64,000 nt of DNA from the NCBI RefSeq assembly GCF_001535545.1, contig NZ_CP014141.1, positions 310,001-374,000 of the forward strand. Reading direction: 5' to 3'. The stretch's first letter is position 1, and each line of letters begins with the position of its first letter. Shown here one piece after another: positions 22,746 through 32,216 of this stretch. Source of the stretch: Thermus parvatiensis. GTDB taxonomy: Bacteria > Deinococcota > Deinococci > Deinococcales > Thermaceae. The notes beneath the pieces were generated by a model that saw nothing but the letters and a program-made list of their open reading frames with translations, ran no database searches and was not told the origin of the DNA. A program made the position numbers and the translations under genes.

Positions 22746-23848
22746 GCGAGGCCCAAGGCCAGGGCAAGCAGAGCCTCGTGGAGATGCTAAAGGCCATGGT
22801 CCAGGCCCGGGCCTCGGACATCCACCTGCAGGCCGGGGCCCCGCCCACCGTCCGGATAGACGGCAGGCTCCGCCCCTTCGGCAACCGCCCCTTGACCCCC
22901 AAGGAGGTGGAGGCCATCGCCCGGGCCCTCCTCACCCCGGAACAGCTGGAGGAGCTGGAGTACCGCAAGGAGATGGACTTCGCCTACACCATCCCCGGGG
23001 TGGCCCGCTTCCGCTGCAACCTCCTGAGGCAACGGGGGAGCTTGGGCCTGGTGATGCGGGTGGTCTCCGAGGTGATCCCGAGCTTTGAGGCCCTGGGCCT
23101 CCCCCGGGAGGTGATGGAAAGCCTCGCCGCCAAGGAGCGGGGCCTCATCCTGGTCACGGGGCCCACGGGGAGCGGCAAGAGCACCACCCTGGCGGCCCTC
23201 ATTGACCACATCAACCTCCACTACGCCAAGAACATCATCACCATTGAGGACCCCATTGAGTTCCTGCACAAGCACAAGAAGAGCCTCGTGGTCCAGCGGG
23301 AGGTGGGGCTGGACACGGACAGCTTCTACACCGGCCTCAAGTACGCCCTCCGCCAGGACCCCGACGTGATCATGGTGGGGGAGATACGGGACCGGGAGAC
23401 GGTGGAGGCCGCCCTCATGGCGGCGCAGACGGGCCACCTGGTCCTCTCCACCCTCCACACCCTGGACGCCTGGCGCACCATCAACCGGATCATCGACTTC
23501 TTCCCCCTGCACGAGCACCGCCAGGTGCGGATTCTCCTCGCCGAGTCCCTCCTCGGCATCCTCTCCCAGCGCCTCCTCCCCAAGGCCGACGGCCAGGGCC
23601 GGGTCCTCGCCTTGGAGATCCTCATCGCCACGCCCTACGTGCGGGAGCTTCTCAAGGACGAGGAGAAGACGCCCCAGATCAAGGAGGCCATGATGGAGGG
23701 GGCCCTCTACGGGATGCGCACCTTTGACCAGCACCTGGTGGAGCTCTACACCGAGGGGCTCATCTCCCTGGAGGACGCCCTCTCCGCCGCCACCAGCCCC
23801 CACGAGTTCCGGCTCCTCCTCACCAAGGCCACGGGGCAGACCTACTGA
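22742..23848 (+). CDS. pilT: Type IV pilus retraction ATPase PilT
   Basis: 368 residues. It powers pilus retraction for twitching and, in Thermus, is tied to DNA uptake. Visible: ARASDIHLQAGAPPTVRIDGRL, Walker A GPTGSGKSTTLAALID, Asp box IITIEDPIEFLHKHKKS, Walker B DPDVIMVGEIRDRETVEAAL, and His box TGHLVLSTLHTLDAW (PilT AIRNLIRE-like region diverged). Thermus has more than one pilT; which paralogue this is cannot be told here. Translationally coupled to panC. Confidence 0.92.
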   Translation: MSEAQGQGKQSLVEMLKAMVQARASDIHLQAGAPPTVRIDGRLRPFGNRPLTPKEVEAIARALLTPEQLEELEYRKEMDFAYTIPGVARFRCNLLRQRGSLGLVMRVVSEVIPSFEALGLPREVMESLAAKERGLILVTGPTGSGKSTTLAALIDHINLHYAKNIITIEDPIEFLHKHKKSLVVQREVGLDTDSFYTGLKYALRQDPDVIMVGEIRDRETVEAALMAAQTGHLVLSTLHTLDAWRTINRIIDFFPLHEHRQVRILLAESLLGILSQRLLPKADGQGRVLALEILIATPYVRELLKDEEKTPQIKEAMMEGALYGMRTFDQHLVELYTEGLISLEDALSAATSPHEFRLLLTKATGQTY

Positions 23849-23881
23849 CGCCCTTTCCCTTGCCCGCCTGGCCCCGAAGAA

Positions 23882-23919
23882 GCCCCCTGGGAACCCTTTT
23901 CCGGGCCCCCAGGGGGTGG
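23882..23919 (+). terminator. Hairpin after pilT
   Basis: CCCCCTGGG (from 23883) pairs with CCCAGGGGG ending near 23916 across a 16-nt loop. It lies between pilT and the aldolase promoter. No clean T-run follows. Confidence 0.45.
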
Positions 23920-23944
23920 GGCCGTTCCACGCTTCCAGAGGGGG

Positions 23945-23950
23945 TATAAT
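23945..23950 (+). promoter_or_regulatory. -10 element of the aldolase gene
   Basis: A perfect TATAAT. The -35 region (about 23922-23927) is poor. The leader of about 10 nt carries GGGAGGCG before the ATG. Confidence 0.6.
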
Positions 23951-23966
23951 CGGGCGGGAGGCGTTT

Positions 23967-24884
23967 ATGCTGGTAACGGGTCTAGAGATCTTGCGCAAGG
24001 CGCGGGCGGAAGGCTACGGGGTCGGGGCCTTCAACACCAACAACATGGAGTTCACCCAGGCCATCCTCGAGGCCGCCGAGGAAATAAAAAGCCCCGTGAT
24101 CCTCGCCCTCTCCGAGGGGGCGATGAAGTACGGGGGCCGGGCCCTCACCCGCATGGTGGTGGCCCTGGCCCAGGAGGCCCGGGTGCCCGTGGCCGTGCAC
24201 CTGGACCACGGCTCCAGCTACGAGAGCGTCCTCAAGGCCCTCAGGGAGGGCTTCACCAGCGTCATGATCGACAAGTCCCACGAGGACTTTGAGACGAATG
24301 TCCGGGAGACGAAGCGGGTGGTGGAGGCGGCCCACGCCGTGGGGGTCACGGTGGAGGCGGAGCTCGGGCGGCTTGCGGGGATTGAGGAGCACGTGGCCGT
24401 GGACGAGAAGGACGCCCTCCTCACCAACCCCGAGGAGGCCCGGATCTTCATGGAGCGCACGGGGGCCGACTACCTGGCGGTGGCCATCGGCACGAGCCAC
24501 GGAGCCTACAAGGGGAAGGGGAGGCCCTTCATTGACCACCCCCGGCTCGCCCGCATCGCCGAGCTCGTCCCTGCTCCCCTCGTCCTCCACGGGGCAAGCG
24601 CCGTGCCCCAAGAGCTCGTGGAGCGCTTCCGGGCCGCAGGGGGCGAGATCGGGGAGGCCTCGGGCATCCACCCCGAGGACATCAAGAAGGCCATCTCCTT
24701 GGGCATCGCCAAGATCAACACCGACACCGACCTGCGCCTCGCCTTCACCGCTCTTGTCCGGGAGACCCTGGGGAAAAACCCCAAGGAGTTTGACCCCAGG
24801 AAGTACCTGGGCCCCGCCCGGGAGGCGGTGAAGGAGGTGGTGAAAAGCCGCATGGAGCTTTTCGGCTCCGTGGGGCGGGCTTAA
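23967..24884 (+). CDS. fba: Class II fructose-bisphosphate aldolase
   Basis: 305 residues. It cleaves fructose 1,6-bisphosphate in glycolysis and gluconeogenesis. Zinc and catalytic motifs: VAVHLDHGSSYESVLKAL (HxDH), VTVEAELGRLAGIEE (E), VAIGTSHGAYKGKG (His), PLVLHGASAVP (His), and AKINTDTDLR for phosphate binding. The CCCCGAAAGGGG hairpin at 24888-24899 after the stop may end transcription. Confidence 0.95.
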   Translation: MLVTGLEILRKARAEGYGVGAFNTNNMEFTQAILEAAEEIKSPVILALSEGAMKYGGRALTRMVVALAQEARVPVAVHLDHGSSYESVLKALREGFTSVMIDKSHEDFETNVRETKRVVEAAHAVGVTVEAELGRLAGIEEHVAVDEKDALLTNPEEARIFMERTGADYLAVAIGTSHGAYKGKGRPFIDHPRLARIAELVPAPLVLHGASAVPQELVERFRAAGGEIGEASGIHPEDIKKAISLGIAKINTDTDLRLAFTALVRETLGKNPKEFDPRKYLGPAREAVKEVVKSRMELFGSVGRA

Positions 24885-24939
24885 GCACCCCGAAAGGGGC
24901 CTTAGGGCATCCCCTGTTGCGAAACCCGCGTGCAGCCGC

Positions 24940-25458
24940 TTAGCTCCAGGGGATCCGCACCCCGGGAAAGGCCAAAGGCTCCGCCTCCTCCCCGGGGAGG
25001 AGAATGCGGTGCTCCGTGTAGACCCCGGCCTTGGGGGTGCGGTAGACGTGGAGGCGGTTTTCCTTGAGGTCCAGGACCCACACCTCGGGGATGCCCGCCT
25101 GGGCGTAGAGGGAAAGCTTAAGACCCTGGTCGTGCTCCAGGCTCGTTTCGGCCACCTCCACCAGGAGGAGCACGTCCTCGGGGGTGGGAAGCCCCTCCCC
25201 ATAGCTTTTGGGCCGGAGGAGGGCCAGGTCGGGCTGGGGTTCGGAGTGGGGGGGGATGCGGATGGGGTTTTGCGGCCAGACCACGGCCCGATCCCCCAGG
25301 GCCTCCGTGAAAAGCCGGGTTAGCCGGGCCACGCTCCAGGCGTGCTTGGGACCGATGGGGCGCATCCGGTAGACCTCCCCTGCCAAAAGCTCCACGTCCC
25401 GTACCCCCCGGAAGAGCCTTTCGTACTCCTCCAGGCCGAACCGGTACCGGGTGGCCAT
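24940..25458 (-). CDS. Uma2 family (DUF820) putative endonuclease
   Basis: 172 residues from ATG 25458. The fold of PD-(D/E)xK nucleases is suggested by VELLAGEVYRMRPIGPKHA, SEPQPDLALLRP, DVLLLVEVAETSLEHDQGLKLSLYAQAGIPEVWVLDL; the Asp, Glu and Lys fall at the expected spacing. Function of Uma2 proteins is unknown; many copies are common in Thermus. Leaderless: TACGCT lies 6 nt before the ATG, divergent from the phosphorylase. Confidence 0.85.
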   Translation of the reverse strand: MATRYRFGLEEYERLFRGVRDVELLAGEVYRMRPIGPKHAWSVARLTRLFTEALGDRAVVWPQNPIRIPPHSEPQPDLALLRPKSYGEGLPTPEDVLLLVEVAETSLEHDQGLKLSLYAQAGIPEVWVLDLKENRLHVYRTPKAGVYTEHRILLPGEEAEPLAFPGVRIPWS

Positions 25459-25480
25459 GGTCTTAGCGTAGCATGGGCCC

Positions 25481-26752
25481 ATGAACCCCGTGGCCTTCAT
25501 CCGGGAAAAGCGGGAAGGGAAAAAGCACCGCCGGGAGGACCTAAAGGCCTTCCTCCTCGGCTACCTGCGGGACGAGGTGCCGGACTACCAGGTTTCCGCC
25601 TGGCTCATGGCGGCCTTTCTGCGGGGGCTGGACCCCGAGGAGACCCTCTGGCTCACCGAGACCATGGCCCGCTCGGGGAAGGTCCTGGACCTCTCCGGCC
25701 TTCCCCACCCCGTGGACAAGCACTCCTCGGGGGGCGTTGGGGACAAGGTGAGCCTGGTGGTGGGGCCGATCCTCGCCTCAAGCGGGTGCACCTTCGCCAA
25801 GATGTCGGGCCGGGGCCTGGCCCACACCGGGGGAACCATAGACAAGCTGGAGTCGGTGCCGGGCTGGCGAGGGGAGATGACGGAGGCGGAGTTTTTGGAG
25901 AGGGCGCGGAGGGTGGGCCTCGTCATCGCCGCCCAAAGCCCGGACCTCGCCCCCCTGGATGGGAAGCTTTACGCCCTCCGCGACGTGACCGCCACGGTGG
26001 AGAGCGTGCCCTTGATCGCGAGCTCCATCATGAGCAAGAAGCTCGCCGCCGGGGCGCGGAGCATCGTCTTGGACGTGAAGGTGGGCCGGGGGGCCTTCAT
26101 GAAGACCCTGGAGGAGGCCCGGCTTTTGGCCAAGACCATGGTGGCCATCGGCCAGGGGGCGGGCAGGCGGGTGAGGGCCCTCCTCACCTCCATGGAGGCC
26201 CCCCTGGGGCGGGCGGTGGGCAACGCCCTAGAGGTGCGGGAGGCGATAGGGGCCCTCAAGGGGGAGGGCCCCGGGGACCTTCTGGAGGTGGCCCTGGCCC
26301 TGGCGGAGGAGGCCTTAAAGCTTGAGGGGCTGGACCCCGCCCTCGCCCGGAAGGCCCTGGAGAGCGGGGCGGCCTTGGAGAAGTTCCGGGCCTTCCTCGA
26401 GGCCCAGGGGGGGGACCCCCGGGCGGTGGAGGACTTCTCCCTTTTGCCCCTCGCCGAGGAGCACCCCCTCCTTGCCGAGCGGGAGGGCGTGGTGCGGGAG
26501 GTGGACGCCTACAAGGTGGGCCTCGCCGTCCTCGCCCTGGGCGGGGGGCGGAAGCGGAAGGGGGAGCCCATTGACCACGGGGTGGGGGTCTACCTGCTCC
26601 AGAAGCCCGGGGACCGGGTGGAGCGGGGGGAGGCCTTGGCCCTGGTCTACCACCGGAGGCGGGGCCTGGAGGAGGCCCTTGGGTACCTGCGCGAGGCCTA
26701 CGCCCTAGGGGAGGAAGCGCACCCCGCCCCCTTGGTCTTGGAGGCCATCTAG
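25481..26752 (+). CDS. pdp: Pyrimidine-nucleoside (thymidine) phosphorylase
   Basis: 423 residues. It releases base and (deoxy)ribose-1-phosphate from pyrimidine nucleosides. Motifs: [47 protein letters not shown] (family signature), [26 protein letters not shown]. The C-terminal PYNP domain is present. TAGCAT lies 6 nt before the ATG. The gene could also be named deoA; specificity is not resolved. Confidence 0.93.
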   Translation: MNPVAFIREKREGKKHRREDLKAFLLGYLRDEVPDYQVSAWLMAAFLRGLDPEETLWLTETMARSGKVLDLSGLPHPVDKHSSGGVGDKVSLVVGPILASSGCTFAKMSGRGLAHTGGTIDKLESVPGWRGEMTEAEFLERARRVGLVIAAQSPDLAPLDGKLYALRDVTATVESVPLIASSIMSKKLAAGARSIVLDVKVGRGAFMKTLEEARLLAKTMVAIGQGAGRRVRALLTSMEAPLGRAVGNALEVREAIGALKGEGPGDLLEVALALAEEALKLEGLDPALARKALESGAALEKFRAFLEAQGGDPRAVEDFSLLPLAEEHPLLAEREGVVREVDAYKVGLAVLALGGGRKRKGEPIDHGVGVYLLQKPGDRVERGEALALVYHRRRGLEEALGYLREAYALGEEAHPAPLVLEAI

Positions 26753-26753
26753 G

Positions 26754-26783
26754 TACCCCACCCGGTTGCGCAACCGAGGGGTA
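26754..26783 (+). terminator. Hairpin after the phosphorylase gene
   Basis: TACCCC...GGTTGCGCAACC...GGGGTA is a long palindrome starting just past the stop. It probably terminates transcription. Confidence 0.5.
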
Positions 26784-26826
26784 AAATGCCCACCTCGGGC
26801 CAAAACCGGGGCCACCCCTCGCCGAT

Positions 26827-26842
26827 CCCAGGCGCAGGCGCC
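26827..26842. repeat. Perfect inverted repeat upstream of the M23 gene
   Basis: CCAGGCGC and GCGCCTGG form an 8-bp stem about 17-32 nt upstream of the -10 element TATACT (26859-26864), overlapping the -35 region. It may be an operator or the end of a terminator. Confidence 0.35.
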
Positions 26843-26871
26843 TGGGCCTTGGGGGTGGTATACTTCCGGGG

Positions 26872-27771
26872 ATGAAAAGGCGGCCTGTCCGGTACACCCT
26901 CCTCCTCGCCCGAAGCGGCGGGGGGAGCCGGGCCCTCACCTTTCCCGGCTGGGCCGTGGGCCTCTTCCTGGTCTTCCTCGCCCTCTGGACGGGGGTGAAC
27001 CTCTACCTCTGGCACCGGGCCCGGGAGGTGCGGGCCCTCGAGGCCAGGCTCCACGCCCTCTCCCAGGAGGCGAGGCGGCTTTCCCTGGCCCTGGAAGCGG
27101 AGAAGGCCAAAAACGGGGCCCTCTCCCAGGAGGCGGAGCGCACCAAGAAGGAGCTTGAGGCCCTCAAGGAGGCCATCAACGCGCTTCGCCGCCGCGCCGG
27201 GCTTTCCCCCGTGAACGCCCTTCCCGTCCGCTACCAGGAGGGCGGGCAAGGGGGCGGGGCCATGGAGGGGTGGAGGGCGGTGCGGGTGGAGGTTTTGGAC
27301 CTGAAGAACCAGCTCGCCGAGCTCACCCCCGCCCTGGAGCGGACCCTGGAGGTGGAGCAAAGCCTCCCCGCCGGCCTTCCCCTCCGGGGGCACGGGGGGG
27401 TCACCTCCTACTTCGGCCGCCGCAAAAACCCCTTCGGCCCCGGCGTGGAGTTCCACGACGGCCTGGACTTTTCCGCCCCCTACGGGGCCCCCATCTACGC
27501 CACGGGGAGCGGGGTGGTGGTCCAGGCGGGGTGGATGGGGGTCTACGGCCTCGCCGTGGTGGTGGACCACGCCCGGGGCTACCGGACCCTCTACGGCCAC
27601 CTCTCCCGCCTGGCCGTCCGCCCGGGCCAGCGGGTGGAACGGGGCGAGCTATTGGGCTTTGTGGGCTCCACGGGCCGGTCCACGGGGCCCCACCTCCACT
27701 ACGGCGTCTACCGCTACGGGACGCCGGTGGACCCCAGGGCCTACCTGGACCCCACCTGGTACACCCGATAG
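26872..27771 (+). CDS. M23 family peptidoglycan peptidase, membrane-anchored
   Basis: 299 residues. After a basic start comes one membrane helix (WAVGLFLVFLALWTGVNLYLW), a coiled coil of ~90 residues (REVRALEARLHALSQEARRLSLAL...), and the M23 (LytM) domain: YFGRRKNPF, HDGLDFSAPYGAPIYATGSG, YRTLYGHLSRL, STGRSTGPHLHYGVYRYG with the zinc His-Asp and HxH. It cleaves peptide cross-links in the wall. TATACT sits 7 nt before the ATG. The next gene is a bactofilin, a known partner. Confidence 0.93.
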   Translation: MKRRPVRYTLLLARSGGGSRALTFPGWAVGLFLVFLALWTGVNLYLWHRAREVRALEARLHALSQEARRLSLALEAEKAKNGALSQEAERTKKELEALKEAINALRRRAGLSPVNALPVRYQEGGQGGGAMEGWRAVRVEVLDLKNQLAELTPALERTLEVEQSLPAGLPLRGHGGVTSYFGRRKNPFGPGVEFHDGLDFSAPYGAPIYATGSGVVVQAGWMGVYGLAVVVDHARGYRTLYGHLSRLAVRPGQRVERGELLGFVGSTGRSTGPHLHYGVYRYGTPVDPRAYLDPTWYTR

Positions 27772-27781
27772 AATGGGGCGG

Positions 27782-28144
27782 ATGCTGGGAAGAAAGGAGC
27801 GCACCCTCACCTACCTCGGCCCCGACACCGAGGTCCTGGGCGACATGAGGGCCAAGGGCCAGGTGCGCGTTGACGGCCTGGTGCGGGGCTCCGTCCTGGT
27901 GGAGGGGGAGCTGGAGGTCGGCCCCACGGGCCGGGTGGAAGGGGAGAGGGTGGAGGCCAGGTCCGTGCTCATCCACGGCGAGGTCAAGGCGGAGCTCACC
28001 GCCGAGAAGGTGGTCCTCTCCAAGACGGCCCGCTTCACCGGCCAGCTCAAGGCCCAGGCCCTCGAGGTGGAGGCGGGGGCGGTCTTCGTGGGCCAGAGCG
28101 TGGCCGGGGAGCACAAGGCCCTCGAGGCCCCCAAGGAGGCCTGA
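27782..28144 (+). CDS. bacM: Bactofilin
   Basis: 120 residues. The right-handed beta-helix repeats are seen as regular GxVxVxGxVxGxV spacing ([28 protein letters not shown]...). Bactofilins polymerise into nonpolar membrane-associated filaments; the T. thermophilus protein is a structural model. An upstream in-frame ATG (27773) is possible. It follows the M23 peptidase by 10 nt; such pairs shape the cell wall. Confidence 0.9.
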   Translation: MLGRKERTLTYLGPDTEVLGDMRAKGQVRVDGLVRGSVLVEGELEVGPTGRVEGERVEARSVLIHGEVKAELTAEKVVLSKTARFTGQLKAQALEVEAGAVFVGQSVAGEHKALEAPKEA

Positions 28145-29001
28145 TGGCCCTGGAAAGGCTCTTCCGCAGAAAGCGCCCGAGCGGGGGCAACCGGGACGTC
28201 CCCGAGCTTTGGACCAAGTGCGAGGCCTGCGGGGCCCAGATTTACAAGAAGGAGTTCCAGGAAAACCTCCACGTCTGCCCTAAGTGCGGCCACCACCACC
28301 GCCTCCCCGCCCAGGAGCGGGTGGCCATGCTGGCCGACCCGGGAACCTTCCAGGAGACCACGAGGCTTCGGCCCTTGGACCCCTTGGGCTTCGTGGACAC
28401 CAAGCCCTACGTGGAGCGCCTCAAGGCCTACCAGGCGGAGACGGGTAGGCCCGACGCCATCCTGGGGGGTACCTGCCAGATCGGGGGGGTGCCCGCGGTC
28501 CTCCTCGTCATGGACTACGCCTTCGCCGGGGGCTCCATGGGGAGCGTGGTGGGGGAGGAGATCGCCCGCGGGGCGGAGAGGGCGGCGGAGGAGGGGAGGG
28601 CCCTCGTCATCGTGGCCGCCTCAGGGGGGGCGAGGATGCAGGAGGCCGCCCTCTCCCTGATGCAGATGGCCAAGACGGTGATGACCCTGGACCGGGTCTG
28701 GGCCCGGCGCCTGCCCTACGTCTCCGTCCTCACCGACCCCACCACGGGAGGGGTGACGGCGAGCTTCGCCGCCCTGGCCGACGTGATCCTCGCCGAGCCC
28801 GGGGCCCTGATCGGCTTCGCCGGGCCCCGGGTCATCCGCCAGACCATCCGCCAGGAGCTTCCCGAGGGCTTCCAGCGCTCCGAGTTCCTCCTGAAGCACG
28901 GCATGGTGGACCGGGTCACGGACCGGCGCCGCCTGAAGGAGGAGCTCGTGCGGGTCCTCCGCCACCTGCACCCGGGAGTAGCCTATGCCCCTGGAGTTTG
29001 A
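28144..29001 (+). CDS. accD: Acetyl-CoA carboxylase carboxyltransferase beta subunit
   Basis: 285 residues. AccD with AccA moves the carboxyl group from biotin to acetyl-CoA, the first step of fatty acid synthesis. The N-terminal zinc ribbon is complete ([23 protein letters not shown]), followed by the crotonase-like core with [36 protein letters not shown] and [18 protein letters not shown]. It shares one base with the bactofilin stop and overlaps accA by 17 nt. Confidence 0.96.
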   Translation: MALERLFRRKRPSGGNRDVPELWTKCEACGAQIYKKEFQENLHVCPKCGHHHRLPAQERVAMLADPGTFQETTRLRPLDPLGFVDTKPYVERLKAYQAETGRPDAILGGTCQIGGVPAVLLVMDYAFAGGSMGSVVGEEIARGAERAAEEGRALVIVAASGGARMQEAALSLMQMAKTVMTLDRVWARRLPYVSVLTDPTTGGVTASFAALADVILAEPGALIGFAGPRVIRQTIRQELPEGFQRSEFLLKHGMVDRVTDRRRLKEELVRVLRHLHPGVAYAPGV

Positions 29002-29935
29002 AAAGCCCATTCTGGAGCTGGAACGGCGCATCGCCGAGCTCAAGGAGACGGCCAAGGCCACGGGGGTGGACCTGGAGGCCGAGATCCGCCTCCTGGAGGA
29101 GCGCCTGGCCCGGCTCAGGAAGGAGACCTACGAGAACCTCACCCCCTGGCAGCGGGTCCAGCTGGCCCGGGCCCCCGGGAGGCCCACCACCCTGGACGTC
29201 CTGGAGAAGGCCTTCCAGGACTTCATAGAGCTCCACGGGGACCGGGCCTTCGCCGACGACCCCGCCATCGTGGGGGGGCTCGCCTACCTGGAGGGGGAGA
29301 AGGTGGTGGTGGTGGGGCACCAGAAGGGCCGGGACACCAAAGAGAACCTCCAGCGCAACTTCGGCATGCCCCACCCCGAGGGGTACCGCAAGGCCATGCG
29401 CCTCATGGACCTGGCGGACCGCTTCGGCTACCCTTTCCTCACCTTCGTGGACACCCCCGGGGCCTACCCCGGGGTCTCCGCCGAAGAGCGGGGCCAGGCC
29501 TGGGTCATCGCCCAGAGCATTCAGCGGATGAGCCGCCTCCGGGTCCCCGCCGTGACGGTGATCCTGGGGGAGGGGGGAAGCGGGGGGGCCTTGGCCATCG
29601 CCGTGGCCAACCGGGTCCTCATCCTGGAGAACGCCTGGTATTCCGTGATCAGCCCGGAGTCCTGCGCCGCCATCCTCTGGCGGGACGCCAAGGAGGCCCC
29701 CAAGGCCGCCGAGGCCTTGAAGCTCACGGCGAAGGACCTCCTCCAGCTCAAGGTGGTGGACGCCATCGTTCCCGAACCCGAGGGCGGGGCCCATAAGGAC
29801 CCCGACCGGGCCATCCGGAACATCAAGGAGGCCCTCCTAAAGGCCCTGGAGGAGCTCAAGGGCCTCTCCCCGGAGGCCCTCTACGAGGACCGCTACCGGC
29901 GCTTCCGCTCCCTGGGCGCCTTCGCCGAGCCTTAA
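28985..29935 (+). CDS. accA: Acetyl-CoA carboxylase carboxyltransferase alpha subunit
   Basis: 316 residues, normal size. The N-terminal helical region ([21 protein letters not shown]) leads to the core: [95 protein letters not shown]. Partner of AccD; the two genes overlap. Confidence 0.97.
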   Translation: MPLEFEKPILELERRIAELKETAKATGVDLEAEIRLLEERLARLRKETYENLTPWQRVQLARAPGRPTTLDVLEKAFQDFIELHGDRAFADDPAIVGGLAYLEGEKVVVVGHQKGRDTKENLQRNFGMPHPEGYRKAMRLMDLADRFGYPFLTFVDTPGAYPGVSAEERGQAWVIAQSIQRMSRLRVPAVTVILGEGGSGGALAIAVANRVLILENAWYSVISPESCAAILWRDAKEAPKAAEALKLTAKDLLQLKVVDAIVPEPEGGAHKDPDRAIRNIKEALLKALEELKGLSPEALYEDRYRRFRSLGAFAEP

Positions 29936-30003
29936 GGGACGTTGGGCCAGGTCCCTCAGGGTTTTCACACGGATGGCGTACCCTGGGGGTGGAGGTGAGG
30001 CCT

Positions 30004-31412
30004 ATGCGGAAGCTGTTGCTGGCGGTCTTGGGGCTTGGGGCCGCGTTGGCCCAGGAGATCAACCCCCAGGGGATCATCGTCAACCCGGTGCCCACGGACC
30101 TCGAGGTCCAGGTCTGGGTGGACAAGGATCCGGCCAAGCGGGGGAACGCCGTCTACCGGATTGGCGAGTCCATTTACATCTACGTGCGCGTCAACCAGGA
30201 CGCCTACGTCTACCTCTTCAACATCAACGCCGACGGCCGCATTGACCCCATCCTGCCCAACCCCTACGAGAGGGACAACTTCCTCCGGGCGGGGGAGACC
30301 CGGCGTTTTCCCCCGGAGGGGGCCCGCTACCGCTACACCATCACTGGCCCCGAGGGGGAGGACAGGATCCTGGCGGTGGCGAGCCGCCGCCCCCTCTCCG
30401 TGGCGGAGATCCTGGACGTGGAGCGGGGCGAGGTGCGGGTCCAGGGCTGGGAGGGCTTGGCCCGCGCCCTCTCCATCGTCATCAAGCCGGTTCCCGCCAG
30501 GGACTGGGTGACGGACGTGGCCCGCTACTACGTGGGGCGGGGGGAGGCCCCGCCGCCCGCGGAGGCCACCCTCGAGGTGGACTCCAGCCCCCGGGGGCCG
30601 AGGTCTACGTGGACGGCAGGCGGGAGGGCAAGACTCCCTTGAGCCTCGCCGTGCGCCCCGGGCGGCACGAGGTGGAGCTTAGGCTTCCCGGGTACGCGCC
30701 CTACCGGGCCGCGGTGAACGCCCGTCCCGGGGAGCGGGTCCGGGTCTTCGCCCGCCTTGTCCCCGAGCCCAAGAAGGAGGGGGTCTTGTCCGTCTCCTCC
30801 AGCCCTCAGGGCGCGGAGGTCTACGTGGACGGGGCGCTCCGGGGGAGGACCCCCCTCGCCCTGCGCCTCCCCGAGGGACGGTACCAGGTGGAGCTTAGGC
30901 TTCCCGGGTACGCCCCCTACCGGGTGGAGGTCCGGGTCCGGGAAGGGGAGCGCGCCCAGGTCTTCGCCCGCCTCGTCCCCCTGCCCCGGGAGGGGACCCT
31001 GGTCCTCGAGGCCCGGCCCGAGGGGGCGGAGGTCTACGTGGACGGCCGCCTGGTGGGGCGGGCGCCCTTGAGCCTCTCTTTGGAGGCGGGCCTCCACGAG
31101 GTGCGGCTCCTGGCCCCGGGGTACGCGGAGTACCGCGCCCGGGTGGAGGTCCGCCCCGAGGAGACCCTGCGGCTTTCCGTGGAGCTCGTCCCCCTTAGGG
31201 CCACCCTCGAGGTCTACGTCAACGTGGAAGCCCGGGTCTTCCTGGACGGGGAGGAGGTGGGCCGCACCCGGGGGGGCTACCTCCGCCTCGAGGTCCCCTT
31301 CGGCGAGCACGAGCTCACCCTGGTGGCCCCGGGCTACCGCACCCTGGTCCAGACGCTCCAGGTGAGCGGGGACCGGGTCCTCCGCTTCCAGATGGTGCCC
31401 CTGGGGCGCTGA
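30004..31412 (+). CDS. Exported DUF4384 and PEGA-repeat protein (one frame break)
   Basis: Restored length 469 residues. A signal peptide (MRKLLLAVLGLGAALAQ) precedes a DUF4384-like domain (IGESIYIYVRVNQDAYVYLFNINADGRIDPILPNP). Then come four PEGA-type repeats with the motif SSPxGAEVYVDGRxxGxTPLxL and LPGYAPYR. Such proteins are cell-surface or periplasmic and of unknown function. The frame breaks at SSPRG: the G5 run at 30593-30597 must be 6. ATG 30004 is chosen over GTG 29989 by the signal peptide. Confidence 0.82.
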
Positions 31413-31440
31413 GGCGTTCCTCAGAAAGCGAAGGCGAAGA

Positions 31441-31472
31441 GGCCGCTTTCGGGTCTTCCCGGGCGGCCTTTT
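31441..31472 (+). terminator. Intrinsic terminator before the act operon
   Basis: GGCCGC pairs with GCGGCC across TTTCGGGTCTTCCCGG, followed by TTTT. It closes the PEGA gene. Confidence 0.7.
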
Positions 31473-31478
31473 CGTATA

Positions 31479-31492
31479 GGGACAAATGTCCC
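31479..31492. promoter_or_regulatory. Palindrome GGGACAAATGTCCC in the act operon promoter region
   Basis: A 14-bp inverted repeat (6-bp arms, 2-bp centre). It overlaps the place where a -35 box for TAGTGT (31506-31511) would sit. It is a candidate operator for the respiratory operon that begins at 31569. Confidence 0.5.
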
Positions 31493-31568
31493 GAGGCCCC
31501 TGGTGTAGTGTACCCCTGAACAAGCCCTAGGAGCGGGTATCTGGTGGACCTCTTTGCCGGGGTGGCCT

Positions 31569-32207
31569 ATGAGACGGAGAAACCGTTGGCTCAAGACCCT
31601 CTTCTGGGGGTCGGTGTTGGGGGTCTTCCTCGCCTTGGTCCTGGTCTTCTCCGGGGTGGCGGTGGGGGCCTTGGAGCAGCGGGAAGGGCGGCCCGTGCCC
31701 CAGCCCGTCCCCTTCAGCCACGCCTTCCACGCCGGGGGGCTCGGCCTTTCCTGCCGCTACTGCCATTCCGCCGTGGAGTACGCCCCCTACGCCGGGCTTC
31801 CCCCCACGGAGACCTGCATGACCTGCCACCTCTACGTGAAGCCGGATAGCCCCAACCTGGCCCTCGTGCGGGAGAGCTGGGAGAAAGGGGAGCTCCTCCG
31901 CTGGAACCGGGTGGTCAACCTCCCCGACTTCGTCTACTTCCACCACGCCCCTCACGTGGCCAAGGGGGTGGGGTGCGCCGAGTGCCACGGCCGGGTGGAC
32001 CAGATGCCCGTGGTCTACCAGCCCAAGGCCTTCACCATGAAGTTCTGCCTGGACTGCCACCGGAACCCCGCACCGCGCCTGAGGCCCCGGGAGCAGGTCT
32101 TCAACATGGCCTACGTTCCGGACCCCGAGTTGGGACGGGAGCTCCTCCAGCTCTACCACGTCCGGCCCCCCGAGGAGCTCACGAGCTGCAACACCTGCCA
32201 CCGCTAG
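31569..32207 (+). CDS. actA: Alternative complex III subunit ActA, pentaheme cytochrome c
   Basis: 212 residues. One N-terminal membrane anchor (TLFWGSVLGVFLALVLVFSGVAVG) and five CxxCH heme motifs: CRYCH, CMTCH, CAECH, CLDCH, CNTCH. It matches ActA, the multiheme c subunit of the quinol:electron acceptor oxidoreductase ACIII. The ATG at 31569 follows GGGGTGGCCT. It heads a six-gene act operon. Confidence 0.9.
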   Translation: MRRRNRWLKTLFWGSVLGVFLALVLVFSGVAVGALEQREGRPVPQPVPFSHAFHAGGLGLSCRYCHSAVEYAPYAGLPPTETCMTCHLYVKPDSPNLALVRESWEKGELLRWNRVVNLPDFVYFHHAPHVAKGVGCAECHGRVDQMPVVYQPKAFTMKFCLDCHRNPAPRLRPREQVFNMAYVPDPELGRELLQLYHVRPPEELTSCNTCHR

Positions 32208-32216
32208 GGAGGAGGT

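Noticed and set aside
22247..23848. A long plus-strand frame extending pilT upstream to 22247
   Set aside because: The part before 22742 is antisense-free but is a shifted frame of panC, rich in Gly/Arg/Ala; pilT starts at the ATG overlapping the panC stop.
22787..23998. A 403-codon minus-strand frame antisense to pilT
   Set aside because: High GC leaves antisense frames open. Its composition (His, Gly, Leu, Val rich, no domains) is that of a shadow.
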